Shown piece by piece: positions 36,684 to 44,973 of a stretch of DNA of 64,000 nt (its first letter is position 1; every line of letters starts with the position of its first letter). Source of the DNA: Simplicispira lacusdiani (GTDB lineage: Bacteria > Pseudomonadota > Gammaproteobacteria > Burkholderiales > Burkholderiaceae_C); contig NZ_QXGR01000001.1 in assembly GCF_003604195.1 (NCBI RefSeq), positions 310,001-374,000 on the forward strand, in the 5' to 3' direction. Position numbers and translations under genes: made by a program. The notes beneath the pieces were generated by a model that searched no databases, was not told the origin of the DNA, and worked only from the letters and a program-made list of their open reading frames with translations.

Positions 36684-38543
36684 ATGCCCCGCTTTCTTTT
36701 GTTCTTTTCCCGGCCCCGCGCGCTGTGGCTGTGCGCCCTGCTGGGGCTGGCGGCCTGCAGCGGCCGCTACGAGCCGCCCGCGCCGTTCGAGCTGAACATC
36801 GCGCACATCAACGACCACCACTCGCAGCTCGAACCCTTCGCCGGCACCGAGCTGCGCCTCGACGGCGTGCCCACGCAGGTCGAGCTGGGCGGCTTCGCGC
36901 GCCAGACGGCGGCGTTCAAGGCGCTCGCGGGCACGCCCAATTTGCTCAAGCTGCACGCGGGCGACGCGCTCACCGGCACGCTGTACTACACCTTCTTCCA
37001 GGGCCGCGCCGACGCGCGCCTGATGAACACCATCTGCTTCGACGCCTTCATTCCCGGCAACCACGAGTTCGATGACGGCGACGGCGTGCTGCGCGATTTC
37101 CTCGACGCGCTGGCCCAGGGCGGCTGCGGCACCGAGGTGCTGTCGTCCAACATCGAACCGCAGGCCGGCACGCCGCTGGCGCCCGAGGGCGGCCCGGCCT
37201 ACCTGCGCCCCTCCACCGTGCGGCGCATCGGTGGCGTGGACGTGGGCATCGTCGGCGCCACCATCGTGGGCAAGACGGTGAACTCCTCACGCCCGCTGCC
37301 CAGCACGCGCTTCCACGAAGAGGCCGCGTCGGCGCAGAAGGCCATCGATGCGCTGCGCGCGCGCGGCGTGCGCCACATCGTGGTCATGACGCACCAGGGC
37401 TACGCCAACGACAAGGCCCTGGCCGCGCGGCTGACGGACGTGGACGTCATCATCGGTGGCGACTCGCACACCCTGCTGGGCGACTTCAGCGCCCAGGGCC
37501 TGTCCAGCTCCGGGCCCTACCCCACCGTGGCGCGCAACCGTTCTGGCGAGCCGGTGTGCATCGGCCAGGCCTGGGAATACGCCAAGGCCATCGGCCAGAT
37601 GCGCGTGCGCTTCGACGCCGAGGGCCGCGTGCTCGACTGCGCGGGCCAGGCGCGCCTGCTGATCGGCGAGCCGTTCGCGCGCCAGGACGCGGCGGGCCAG
37701 TGGCAACCGCTGCCACCGGCCGAGAGCGCGGCGCTGGCGCGGCGCCTGGAGGCCCAGCCCGCCGTGCAGGTGCTGGCGCCCGACCCCGGTGCGGCGCGCG
37801 TCCTGGCGGAATACACCAGCGCCCTCACGGCCGAAAAGGCCAAGACCATTGGCGCCGCCGCCGAGCCCTTGTGCCTGGTGCGCGTGCCCGGCGAGAGCAC
37901 CAACCGCAGCGCCGGCGTGGCCGGCTGCGCGGACGCCCACCAGCGCGCGCGCGGCAGCGACATCGCCCAGGTGGTGGCCGAGGCTTTCCTGCACGGCAGC
38001 CGCCGCGCCGACATCGCGCTGCAGAACGCCGGCGGCATGCGCGTGCCCCTGGCGGCCGGAACGCTCACCATGAACAGCGCGTTCACGCTGCTGCCCTTCG
38101 CCAACACCCTGGTGGAACTGGACCTGACCGGCGCCGAGGTGCTGGCCGCGCTGGAGGACGGCATCGCCAACCACCTCGACCGGCACCTGTCCGACGGCTC
38201 GCACCCCTACACCGCCGGCCTGCGCTGGACGCTGGACATGCGCCAGCCGCGCGGCCAGCGCCTGGCGAACGTGCAGGTGCGCGACAAGGCCACGGGGGAA
38301 TGGCGCCCGCTGGACCCGGCGCGCACCTATGTGCTGGTGACGCACGACTTCATCGCCAGCGGCAAGGACGGCTACGCCACGCTGGGCGCGGCCCATGCCG
38401 CCGGCCGCTTCGTCAACACCTACCTGCTCTACACCCAGACCTTCGTGGACTACGTGCGCGCGCGCGGCGGCCTGCGCCGCCCGGCGCCGGGCGACTATGC
38501 GCACCAGAAGGTCACCACGCAGGCGGGCGTGGTGCTGCCCTGA
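36684..38543 (+). CDS. Bifunctional metallophosphatase/5'-nucleotidase lipoprotein
   Basis: A 619-residue lipoprotein: the signal peptide ends in the lipobox LAAC (Cys25). A calcineurin-like phosphoesterase domain follows, with metal motifs NIAHINDHH, GNHEFD, THQGYAND and GGDSHTLL, then a 5'-nucleotidase C-terminal domain (about 370-590) with NAGGMR. It releases phosphate from nucleotides in the periplasm (UshA/NadN family). The substrate range cannot be told from sequence. Confidence 0.93.
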   Translation: MPRFLLFFSRPRALWLCALLGLAACSGRYEPPAPFELNIAHINDHHSQLEPFAGTELRLDGVPTQVELGGFARQTAAFKALAGTPNLLKLHAGDALTGTLYYTFFQGRADARLMNTICFDAFIPGNHEFDDGDGVLRDFLDALAQGGCGTEVLSSNIEPQAGTPLAPEGGPAYLRPSTVRRIGGVDVGIVGATIVGKTVNSSRPLPSTRFHEEAASAQKAIDALRARGVRHIVVMTHQGYANDKALAARLTDVDVIIGGDSHTLLGDFSAQGLSSSGPYPTVARNRSGEPVCIGQAWEYAKAIGQMRVRFDAEGRVLDCAGQARLLIGEPFARQDAAGQWQPLPPAESAALARRLEAQPAVQVLAPDPGAARVLAEYTSALTAEKAKTIGAAAEPLCLVRVPGESTNRSAGVAGCADAHQRARGSDIAQVVAEAFLHGSRRADIALQNAGGMRVPLAAGTLTMNSAFTLLPFANTLVELDLTGAEVLAALEDGIANHLDRHLSDGSHPYTAGLRWTLDMRQPRGQRLANVQVRDKATGEWRPLDPARTYVLVTHDFIASGKDGYATLGAAHAAGRFVNTYLLYTQTFVDYVRARGGLRRPAPGDYAHQKVTTQAGVVLP

Positions 38544-38544
38544 G

Positions 38545-39051
38545 TCAGCCGCAATCCGGCAGCGTGCGCGCCATGTAGACGGCGCCCTCGCCATAGGCCG
38601 CCAGGCGCAGGCGCTGGGCCGCGTCCGGCAGCGCCTGCACGGCGTAGCCGTGGCGTTCCCAGAAGCCCTGCGAGCCCTGCACCGACACCAGGGCCGAGCG
38701 GCGCAGGCCGCGCGCCGTGGCCTGCCGCCACAGCGGCTCCAGCAGCGCGCGCGCCAGGCCGCGCCCGGCGAGGTGGGGCAGCACGGCCATGTCGTGCAGG
38801 TACAGCGTGTCGGGCCGGGGCACGGCCTCGAAGTCGCCGTGCAGCGGCGTGACCTTGCCCTGCAGCGTGTCGTAGGCCGCGAGGTAGGCGCAGACCTGCC
38901 CTCCGTTTTCCAGCACCAGCGAGCACTGCGCCGGGCTGGCGATGCGGCGGGCGAACGCCTCGGCGCTTTCGACGAAGCCATCGCCGTAGCAGGCGCGTTG
39001 CACTTCCAGCAGGCCGGGCAGGTCGCGCAGGGTGAGGGGGCGGGGCGTCAA
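38545..39051 (-). CDS. GNAT family N-acetyltransferase
   Basis: A 168-residue protein with the GNAT fold. The acetyl-CoA loop is LAGRGLARALL near residues 94-104 and the C-terminal part has GFWERHGYAV. The acceptor substrate is unknown. It converges on the nucleotidase gene with a single base between the stop codons. An R1 copy lies just upstream of its start. Confidence 0.88.
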   Translation of the reverse strand: MTPRPLTLRDLPGLLEVQRACYGDGFVESAEAFARRIASPAQCSLVLENGGQVCAYLAAYDTLQGKVTPLHGDFEAVPRPDTLYLHDMAVLPHLAGRGLARALLEPLWRQATARGLRRSALVSVQGSQGFWERHGYAVQALPDAAQRLRLAAYGEGAVYMARTLPDCG

Positions 39052-39065
39052 ATGATGTGCTCTTG

Positions 39066-39120
39066 ATTTAATAGCTCCTGGCGCTTTTGGGGCGGGCGCT
39101 GCGGGCTGATTTCATTGAAA
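39066..39120 (+). repeat. R1 dispersed repeat, copy 6
   Basis: The segment ttaatagctcctggcgctt, spacer, gggcgctgcgggc, then tgatttcattgaaaa. It lies between the hemerythrin and GNAT genes. The TGA stop of the hemerythrin gene is inside it. Confidence 0.82.
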
Positions 39121-39624
39121 ATCCTCTGGGGCGCGCACCCCCACCACGCCCTGCCAGGCGGCCTCCTGCACCTCCGGGGGTAGCTCGTGGGCCAGCGCGC
39201 TGTGCTCGCGCTCGTGGTGGTGTTCCAGCACATGGCGCAGGGCATGCGCCGCGTCCAGCAGCATCAGCACGGCGCGGCGGCGGCCGCTCTCGTCCTGCGG
39301 CGGTTGCTCGGCCACGGCCTGCACGCGTGCCTGGTATTCCTCGGCCAGCAGGGCGATGCGGTCGTGCTCCAGCAGGTACACGCGCGCTGCCCAGCGTGCG
39401 CCCTCCGGCACATGGGGCAGCAGGCGGGTGTTCTCGATGGTGATGTGCTCCTGCAGGCCCCCGTGCCACTGCTGCAGGTGCCGTAGCGCGCTGGCGAAGT
39501 CCGCGCCTGCCACGTCGAGCAGGTGCGCGTGCAGCAGGGCGTCCAGCCGTTCATGCTGGCGCTCGAAATGACCGGGGCTCGGGATGTGGGGCATGGGGCG
39601 CAGGGAGGAACTGTGGTGCCGCAT
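39112..39624 (-). CDS. Hemerythrin domain protein
   Basis: A 170-residue four-helix protein with hemerythrin-type iron ligands: HFERQHERLD, HITIENTRLLPH, LLEHDRIALL and HVLEHHHERE. The family binds O2, NO or acts in iron or oxidative stress responses. A second ATG 30 bases in (MPHIPSPGH) is an equally good start. It is the last gene of the reverse-strand run that begins with the SPFH gene, 23 bp after the flavin oxidoreductase. Its stop codon is supplied by an R1 repeat. Confidence 0.85.
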   Translation of the reverse strand: MRHHSSSLRPMPHIPSPGHFERQHERLDALLHAHLLDVAGADFASALRHLQQWHGGLQEHITIENTRLLPHVPEGARWAARVYLLEHDRIALLAEEYQARVQAVAEQPPQDESGRRRAVLMLLDAAHALRHVLEHHHEREHSALAHELPPEVQEAAWQGVVGVRAPEDFQ

Positions 39625-39647
39625 TTTCTCAGCCCGGGAGTGTGTGC

Positions 39648-41339
39648 CTACCCTGCCGCCACACCGCCCGCCGCGTGCCCGCGCGTGAAGGCTTCCTCGA
39701 ACACCGAGTAGCCCGACCAGTCGGCGTGGGCGAACGCCAGCCGCGCCGTGGCGGGCGTGGGCAGCCAGGGCATGCGCTCTCCATTCGATAGCTGCTTGCG
39801 CTTGCTGGGTATGGGCTGGAGGCCAATTTTGCTCAAAAACGCCAGCTGTCCCGGCACCGGAATGGCCATGGCATGGCCGTAGCGCGCGATCTCCACGCCC
39901 GTGGCACGGCGTGCCAGATCCGGGTGGGGCACGCCCAGCGTGGCCAGGGCGGCGTTCGCCCAGTGCGTCCAGGGCTGCGTGGCCAGTTGTTCGCGGCCCT
40001 GGGGCTGGTCGCCCAGCGCCTGGTAGTAGCTCAGCACGGTGGGTCCGGCCAGCAGCTGGCCGGGTTCCAGGCGCTGGTGGCCGGCGTTCACGTAACCCAG
40101 GCCGCCGGGGTTGGCGTCCTGGTAGAGCACGTTGTCCCAGGCGGGCGCGGCGCCGGGGCGGTCCTGCAGCGGCGCGTCGATATGGATGTTGGCCACGAGC
40201 CAGGGCGACCATCTCAGGCGCCGTGCGGCCTCCTGCAGAAAGGCCGGGGGGCTGGGCAGCACGCGCGCCGCCATGAACACCGGGAGCGCCACCACGCAGC
40301 GCCGGGCCTGCCAGCGCTCCACGTTGCCGGTGGCGTGGTGGAGCGCGTCCACCTCCACGCCATGGCGCCCCTCGGTGATGCGCAGCACGCTGCAGCCGGT
40401 GCGCAACTGGCCGCCCGCGCGCAGCGGCTCGGCCAGGCGGCGCGTGAGCCAGCCGTTGCCCTCGGGCCAGGTGAGCACGGCCTCGCGCTCCTCGGGCGCG
40501 GCTTCGCCCGGCGCGTGGAAGCCGTGGCGGCTGGCGAAGTAGTGGATGCCGGCCCAGGCCGACACGCGCGCCGTGCCGGCGCCGTAGTCGTCGCGGCAGC
40601 AGTAGCCGAGGTACCAGCGCAGGTGCGGATCGTCGAGGCCCTGCAGGGTTAGCCAGTCATCAAAAAGCATAGCATCCAGCGCTTGATGGATGGGTGCCAG
40701 AGGTCGTTTTACATCAAAGCTCTTGAGCGCGGGCATGGTAAAGCGCGCGGCCTTGCCCAGCGCCGCCACCTGGGCGGCGAAGTGCCGGTACTGGGCCAGC
40801 GTGGCCGCGCCGACGCCTTGCACGGGCAGCAGGCCTTCGTGCCATTCGCCCTCGAAGAACAGGCGCTCCTGCGGGCTGTGGCACAGGTGGCGCTCCTCGT
40901 ACTGCCAGCGCCCGGCCACGCGGCGGCGCAGGCCCAGTTCCTCCAGCAGGTCCTGCACCTCGCGCGCGTCGTCGCCGGGCAGGGGCAGGTAGTGCGCGCC
41001 CAGCGGGCAGGCGATGCCGGCCACCTGGCCGCCCCGGCTGTTGCCGCCGGCCTCGTCTTCCTGCTCCAGCAGCACGAAATCGTCGACGCCCGCCAGCCGC
41101 AGCGCGCGCGCCGCAGCCAGCCCGGCCACGCCGCCGCCAGCCACCACGACTTGGGCGCGGCGCAGCACGGCGGGCGCGGGGAGCTGGCCCCCGGCCAGCA
41201 GGTCGCGCAGGCGGTGGCCGCGCTCCAGATCCACCCCCGCGAAACCGCCTTGCAGCGCACGCGGCGCAGGCTCGCACCCCGCCGACAGCAGCGCCGTGGC
41301 GGCCGATGTGGCGGCGGTGAGGAATTGGCGGCGCTGCAT
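39648..41339 (-). CDS. FAD-dependent oxidoreductase, Tat-type lipoprotein-like, with two in-frame R1 repeats
   Basis: A 563-residue protein. The N-terminus has a twin-arginine motif (RRQFLTAA) and ends in SAGC, a lipobox, so it is probably exported folded and lipid-anchored. A dinucleotide motif (VVVAGGGVAGLAAARAL, near residue 64) and NAD(P)/FAD-binding layout place it with the amine oxidase/phytoene desaturase group. Two stretches, about residues 206-226 and 500-519, are encoded by R1 repeats and keep the frame. It lies in a run with a spermidine-synthase-like gene, so a polyamine-like amine is a plausible substrate; this is inference. Confidence 0.87.
   Translation of the reverse strand: MQRRQFLTAATSAATALLSAGCEPAPRALQGGFAGVDLERGHRLRDLLAGGQLPAPAVLRRAQVVVAGGGVAGLAAARALRLAGVDDFVLLEQEDEAGGNSRGGQVAGIACPLGAHYLPLPGDDAREVQDLLEELGLRRRVAGRWQYEERHLCHSPQERLFFEGEWHEGLLPVQGVGAATLAQYRHFAAQVAALGKAARFTMPALKSFDVKRPLAPIHQALDAMLFDDWLTLQGLDDPHLRWYLGYCCRDDYGAGTARVSAWAGIHYFASRHGFHAPGEAAPEEREAVLTWPEGNGWLTRRLAEPLRAGGQLRTGCSVLRITEGRHGVEVDALHHATGNVERWQARRCVVALPVFMAARVLPSPPAFLQEAARRLRWSPWLVANIHIDAPLQDRPGAAPAWDNVLYQDANPGGLGYVNAGHQRLEPGQLLAGPTVLSYYQALGDQPQGREQLATQPWTHWANAALATLGVPHPDLARRATGVEIARYGHAMAIPVPGQLAFLSKIGLQPIPSKRKQLSNGERMPWLPTPATARLAFAHADWSGYSVFEEAFTRGHAAGGVAAG
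39784..39840 (+). repeat. R1 dispersed repeat, copy 7, inside the flavin oxidoreductase gene
   Basis: The segment tcgatagctgcttgcgctt, spacer, atgggctggaggcc, aattttgctcaaaa. On the coding (reverse) strand it is read without stop as IGLQPIPSKRKQLS near the C-terminus of the protein. Confidence 0.85.
40660..40720 (+). repeat. R1 dispersed repeat, copy 8, inside the flavin oxidoreductase gene
   Basis: The segment agcatagcatccagcgcttg, spacer, gggtgccagaggtc, gttttacatcaaa. On the coding strand it reads DVKRPLAPIHQALDAMLF in the middle of the protein. It has diverged more than copy 7. Confidence 0.78.
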
Positions 41340-41379
41340 GGCTTCAGCCCCCGAAGCTCCAGCGCCAGGAACATCCCCT

Positions 41380-41515
41380 CCACTGCATGCCGTGGGCGCG
41401 GCCCAGGCCAGGGCTCCCGCGCAAGGGCCGCCCCGCCGCGCCGGGAGCGTCCCCTCTCCCGCATCGCACAGCGATACGAGAGAGGGGGGAAGGCGCGCAG
41501 CGCCTCAGGGGGGAG
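41380..41515 (-). repeat. R2 GC-rich dispersed repeat, copy 3
   Basis: The inverted, most complete copy: gcccaggccagggctcccgc, gcaagggccgccccgc, then gggagcgtcccc, a hairpin atcgcacagcgat, and ggcgcgcagcgcctcagggg at the end. It separates the spermidine-synthase-like gene from the flavin oxidoreductase gene. Confidence 0.82.
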
Positions 41516-41516
41516 T

Positions 41517-43043
41517 TCAATGCTTTCCCCATTCGCGCTCGTAGGTATGCACCAGCGCCTGGTTGGACAGGCGGTTCACCTCGGTGGGGATGCGCGCCAT
41601 GTCGAGCGGGAAGTCCAGCAGCAGCGGCAGGGTCTCGGGGCCGAGGAAGCGCAGCCCCGGCGGCAGCGCCCCGGGCAGGCGCCAGGGGCGGCGGCTGGCG
41701 AGGATGAAGCCCCATTCGCCGAAGCTGGGCACATGGGCGTGGTAGGGCGTGGTGCGCAGGCCCACGGATTCGATGGTGTTCACCACCGTCCAGAAACTCT
41801 GGCGCGCCACGAGCGGCGAGGTGGTCTGCACCACGGCGTAGCCGCTGGCGGCCAGGCGCTGGTCGAGCAGTGCGTAGAAGCTGTTGGTGTAGAGCTTGCC
41901 GATGGCGAAGTTGGTGGGGTCGGGGAAGTCGACCACGATGACGTCGAAAGTGTCCTGCCCTTGCTGCAGCCAGCCAAAGGCGTCGGTGTTGACGATCTTC
42001 ACCCGGGGGTCGCGCAGCGCGCCGCCGTTGAGCCGCGCGAGCTGCGGGTCCTGGCCGAACAGCCCGGTCATGGCCGGGTCCAGTTCCACCAGGGTGACGG
42101 ACTCGACCGAGGGGTATTTCAGGACCTCGCGCACCGCCATGCCGTCGCCGCCGCCCAGCACCGCCACCTTGCGCGGCGCGCCGTGCGCGGCCATGGCGGG
42201 GTGCACCAGGGCCTCGTGGTAGCGGTACTCGTCGCGCTCGGCGAACTGCAGGTTGCCATTGAGGTAAAGCCGGTGGCCGGCCTTGCCGTGGGTGACCACG
42301 ATGCGCTGGTAGGGCGAGGCGGCCGAGAGCACGATGCGGTCCTGGTAGAACTTGTCCTCGGCGATGCTGGTGATCTGGTCCGCGCCCGCCAGCCCCGCGC
42401 CGAGCAGGCACAGCACCAGGGCGCAGGCGAAGGCGTGCTCGCGCAGGCGGCGCAGCTCATGGCGGAACAGCCACAACGCCCACACGGCCACGGCCGCGTT
42501 CATCAGACCGAACAGCAGGCCGGTGCGGATCAGCCCTAGTTGCGGCACCAGCAGCAGTGGGAAGGCCAGCGAGACGGCCAGCGCGCCCAGGTAGTCGAAG
42601 GTCAGCACCTGCGAGACCAGGTCCTTGAGCGCCACGTTGCGCTTCAAGATGCGCATGACCAGCGGAATCTCCAGGCCCACCAGCGTGCCCACCAGCAGCA
42701 CCATGCCGTACAGCAGCAGCCGGAAGGCGCCGGGTACGAAGGCGTTGGCCAGGAAGAGCATGGCGGGCAGCATGCCGCCGATGAGCGCCACGAGCAGCTC
42801 GATGCGCAGGAAATGCGCCGGCAGCTGGCGTTCGAAATAGCGCGAGAGCCACGAACCCACGCCCATGGCGAACAGGTAGGTGCCGATGATGGTGGAGAAC
42901 TGCAGCACCGAGTCGCCCAGCACATACGAGGCCAGGGCGCCCGCCGCGAGTTCGTAGAGCAGGCCGCAGGCGGCCACCACGAACACGCTGGCGAGCAGGG
43001 CGACGTCGATGGGGCGGGCGGTGGGGGTGCCGATGTCCTTCAT
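41517..43043 (-). CDS. Membrane-embedded spermidine synthase-like protein
   Basis: A 508-residue fusion-type protein. About 200 residues with seven predicted membrane helices are followed by a spermidine synthase fold. The SAM/decarboxy-SAM motif is VLGGGDGMAVREVL, and the acidic residue pair is in VELDPAM, with DFPDPTNFAIGKLY near the active site. The polyamine-binding part is therefore recognisable, but the substrate is not proven. No S-adenosylmethionine decarboxylase gene lies in the window. The start at MKDIGTPT was chosen because upstream codons fall in an R2 repeat. Confidence 0.88.
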   Translation of the reverse strand: MKDIGTPTARPIDVALLASVFVVAACGLLYELAAGALASYVLGDSVLQFSTIIGTYLFAMGVGSWLSRYFERQLPAHFLRIELLVALIGGMLPAMLFLANAFVPGAFRLLLYGMVLLVGTLVGLEIPLVMRILKRNVALKDLVSQVLTFDYLGALAVSLAFPLLLVPQLGLIRTGLLFGLMNAAVAVWALWLFRHELRRLREHAFACALVLCLLGAGLAGADQITSIAEDKFYQDRIVLSAASPYQRIVVTHGKAGHRLYLNGNLQFAERDEYRYHEALVHPAMAAHGAPRKVAVLGGGDGMAVREVLKYPSVESVTLVELDPAMTGLFGQDPQLARLNGGALRDPRVKIVNTDAFGWLQQGQDTFDVIVVDFPDPTNFAIGKLYTNSFYALLDQRLAASGYAVVQTTSPLVARQSFWTVVNTIESVGLRTTPYHAHVPSFGEWGFILASRRPWRLPGALPPGLRFLGPETLPLLLDFPLDMARIPTEVNRLSNQALVHTYEREWGKH

Positions 43044-43052
43044 GCGAGAGGG

Positions 43053-43128
43053 CATGCAATGGGCGCGGCCCATGCCAGCAGACGCCGCGCAAGGGCCGCC
43101 CCGCCGCGCAGCCGCTCAGGGGGGTGTC
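43053..43128 (-). repeat. R2 GC-rich dispersed repeat, copy 4
   Basis: An inverted, shortened copy: gggcgcggcccatgcc, gcgcaagggccgccccgc, ending with gccgctcaggggggt. The middle G/C hairpin seen in copy 3 is missing. It separates DUF350 from the spermidine-synthase-like gene. Confidence 0.75.
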
Positions 43129-43131
43129 TCA

Positions 43132-43353
43132 TCAATGAATCGCGGCCGCCACGATGATGCTGATGCCCAGGCACATCGCCGCCACCACCATGGCGAGGGA
43201 CTTGTTCTGCTTCTCGACGATCTCGCGCCACAGGTCGTAGGGCGTGAGCTTGTCGATGATGATGAAGCTGATCCAGAACACCAGCACGCCCACCAGGGCG
43301 TAGAGGATGGAGCCAAAAAATGCGGCGGGCCGCAGCCATTCGAAACCCATCAT
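43132..43353 (-). CDS. DUF350 family small membrane protein
   Basis: A 73-residue protein with two predicted helices (about 10-32 and 51-72) around a charged loop with TPYDLWREIVEKQNKS. Full DUF350 proteins such as E. coli YjfL carry two such units; this one has a single unit. GGAGG five bases upstream supports the start. E. coli yjfL lies in a cluster with a PspA-like gene and a glutathionylspermidine synthase-like gene, which agrees with its position here between a DUF4178 gene and a spermidine-synthase-like gene. Confidence 0.85.
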   Translation of the reverse strand: MMGFEWLRPAAFFGSILYALVGVLVFWISFIIIDKLTPYDLWREIVEKQNKSLAMVVAAMCLGISIIVAAAIH

Positions 43354-43375
43354 GTTGACCTCCGAGAGAAAAATG

Positions 43376-44869
43376 TTACTTGTGGCTGCCGCCGCTGGAA
43401 TAGCCGCCCCAGGAGCCGCCGGAGCTGCGCGTGAAGCCGCTGCCCGATGAGCCCGAGCAGTTGCTCAGGATGATGAGCAGGATGATGATCACGATGGCGA
43501 TCACGATGATGGTGCCGCAGCCCATGCCCTTGGAGGCCACGAAGGGGCCGGGGTCGTCGCGCTGGAGCAGGTCCTTCTTGTTCTCCAGCCCGAAGGCCTT
43601 GGCCACGGTGTCGCTGGCCAGCTTGTCGCCGCTCGACCAGGTGACCTCGCTGGGGGTCTGCTCCAGCGAGAGCAGGCCCTTGGCGCTCGCGAAGTCGCGG
43701 TTGCTGGTTTTCTGGCCGCGCGTCACCTGCCAGTAGAACTCGCCGAGCACGTAGGTGGTTTCGGCCTCGTAGTTGTATTTCAGTTCGTATTTGGTGCCCA
43801 GGTAGGTGGCGCTGCGGCCGTTGGCGGCCATCTGGGGCGCGCCCGTGGTGGGGCGCACCAGGCTCCAGCCTTCCTCGGAATCGACCAGGAAGGCGAAGCC
43901 GCGCTTCTGGTTGTAGAGCAGGTACTCGCTCCAGCCGAAATGTTCGTCATCGCCGGGCTCCACGCCCATGCGGTGCTGGAAGCCCACCACCTGCCAGTGC
44001 ACGCCCTGCAGCTGGCCCTTGGCGCCCAGCGGGATGAGGGGCTGCACGGGCTCGTCCTGCTCGGCCGAGCGCAGTTCGCCGCCCACGCCGCTCTCCAGGC
44101 TGATGATGCTGGCGCAGGAGCCGCAGGTGACGCTCTTGGTGGTGGTGAGCAGCACCTGCACCGGCGCGCCGCAATGCGGGCAGTTGAACTGGCGGCCTTT
44201 TTCGCTCTTGGCGGACTCGTCCTTCAGGCCCTGGAGCTTCAAATCATCGAGCAGCACCGCGCGGCCGCGCTCGACGTGCGGCGGCTGGTGGCCGTAGTCG
44301 ATGGAGAGCACCTCGCCCTCGCTGCTGCGCAGCTCGACCAGGCCGAACGGGTGGCCCAGCGGCGGCAGCTTGGGCAGTTCGCCCTGGGCCGAGATCAGCG
44401 TCGCCTGGCCGCTGAAGGCCACGCTGTAGGGCTTGCCATTGATCGCGGTGGTGCTGCCCACGCGGAAGCGGCTGGCCTCGGGCAGCTCGCGCCCCGGGTC
44501 CATGGGGCGGGTGAAAACGTAGGCGCCGTTGTCCTCGCCCAGGCTGGCCAGGGTGCCGTCTTCGAGGAAGGCGGCCCACTCGGTCCAGACGCCGGCCTCG
44601 GTCTTGTACTGCAGCCGGCCGATGAGCGTGAAGGGCTGCTCCTTGCCATCGAGCGTGATGCGCCCGCTGGCCATGAGCTGCAGCGGGCTGTGGTCGTCGA
44701 ACAGCTCGGCCATCTTGCCCAGGCGCGTGAGCACGTCGCCATTGCGCACCACGGTGCTCTGGCAGTAGCCGCAGACGGCGTGGGTGGACTGCGCGCTGCG
44801 GAATTCGACCGGCGCGCCGCAGCCCGGGCAGGGCGCCCGGTAGCTGCGCTGGGTGGGGCTGGTGGCCAT
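43376..44869 (-). CDS. DUF4178 zinc-ribbon membrane protein
   Basis: A 497-residue protein. Two zinc ribbons are visible, CPGC with CGYC (about residues 14-38) and CPHC with CGSC (about 224-250), each followed by a DUF4178 beta-rich domain. A strong hydrophobic segment near residue 445 (GTIIVIAIVIIILLIIL) and a short Gly/Ser-rich tail close the protein, so it should be anchored with the bulk in the cytoplasm. The function is unknown. It lies 22 bp from DUF350 and is probably co-translated with it. Confidence 0.87.
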   Translation of the reverse strand: MATSPTQRSYRAPCPGCGAPVEFRSAQSTHAVCGYCQSTVVRNGDVLTRLGKMAELFDDHSPLQLMASGRITLDGKEQPFTLIGRLQYKTEAGVWTEWAAFLEDGTLASLGEDNGAYVFTRPMDPGRELPEASRFRVGSTTAINGKPYSVAFSGQATLISAQGELPKLPPLGHPFGLVELRSSEGEVLSIDYGHQPPHVERGRAVLLDDLKLQGLKDESAKSEKGRQFNCPHCGAPVQVLLTTTKSVTCGSCASIISLESGVGGELRSAEQDEPVQPLIPLGAKGQLQGVHWQVVGFQHRMGVEPGDDEHFGWSEYLLYNQKRGFAFLVDSEEGWSLVRPTTGAPQMAANGRSATYLGTKYELKYNYEAETTYVLGEFYWQVTRGQKTSNRDFASAKGLLSLEQTPSEVTWSSGDKLASDTVAKAFGLENKKDLLQRDDPGPFVASKGMGCGTIIVIAIVIIILLIILSNCSGSSGSGFTRSSGGSWGGYSSGGSHK

Positions 44870-44905
44870 GGTGGGGGCTGCTGCTGGCGCCGCGCTACGC
44901 GGTTT

Positions 44906-44960
44906 CGAGGCCTTTTTGGCCTCTGGCGCTGATCCCTCCAGCGCGAGCAGCTATTTTTAT
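44906..44960 (-). repeat. R1 dispersed repeat, copy 9
   Basis: Inverted orientation: aggcctttttggcctctggc, spacer, ccagcgcgagcagct, attttta. It lies between the SPFH and DUF4178 genes and does not enter either coding frame. Confidence 0.8.
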
Positions 44961-44973
44961 GATAGCAACCAGG

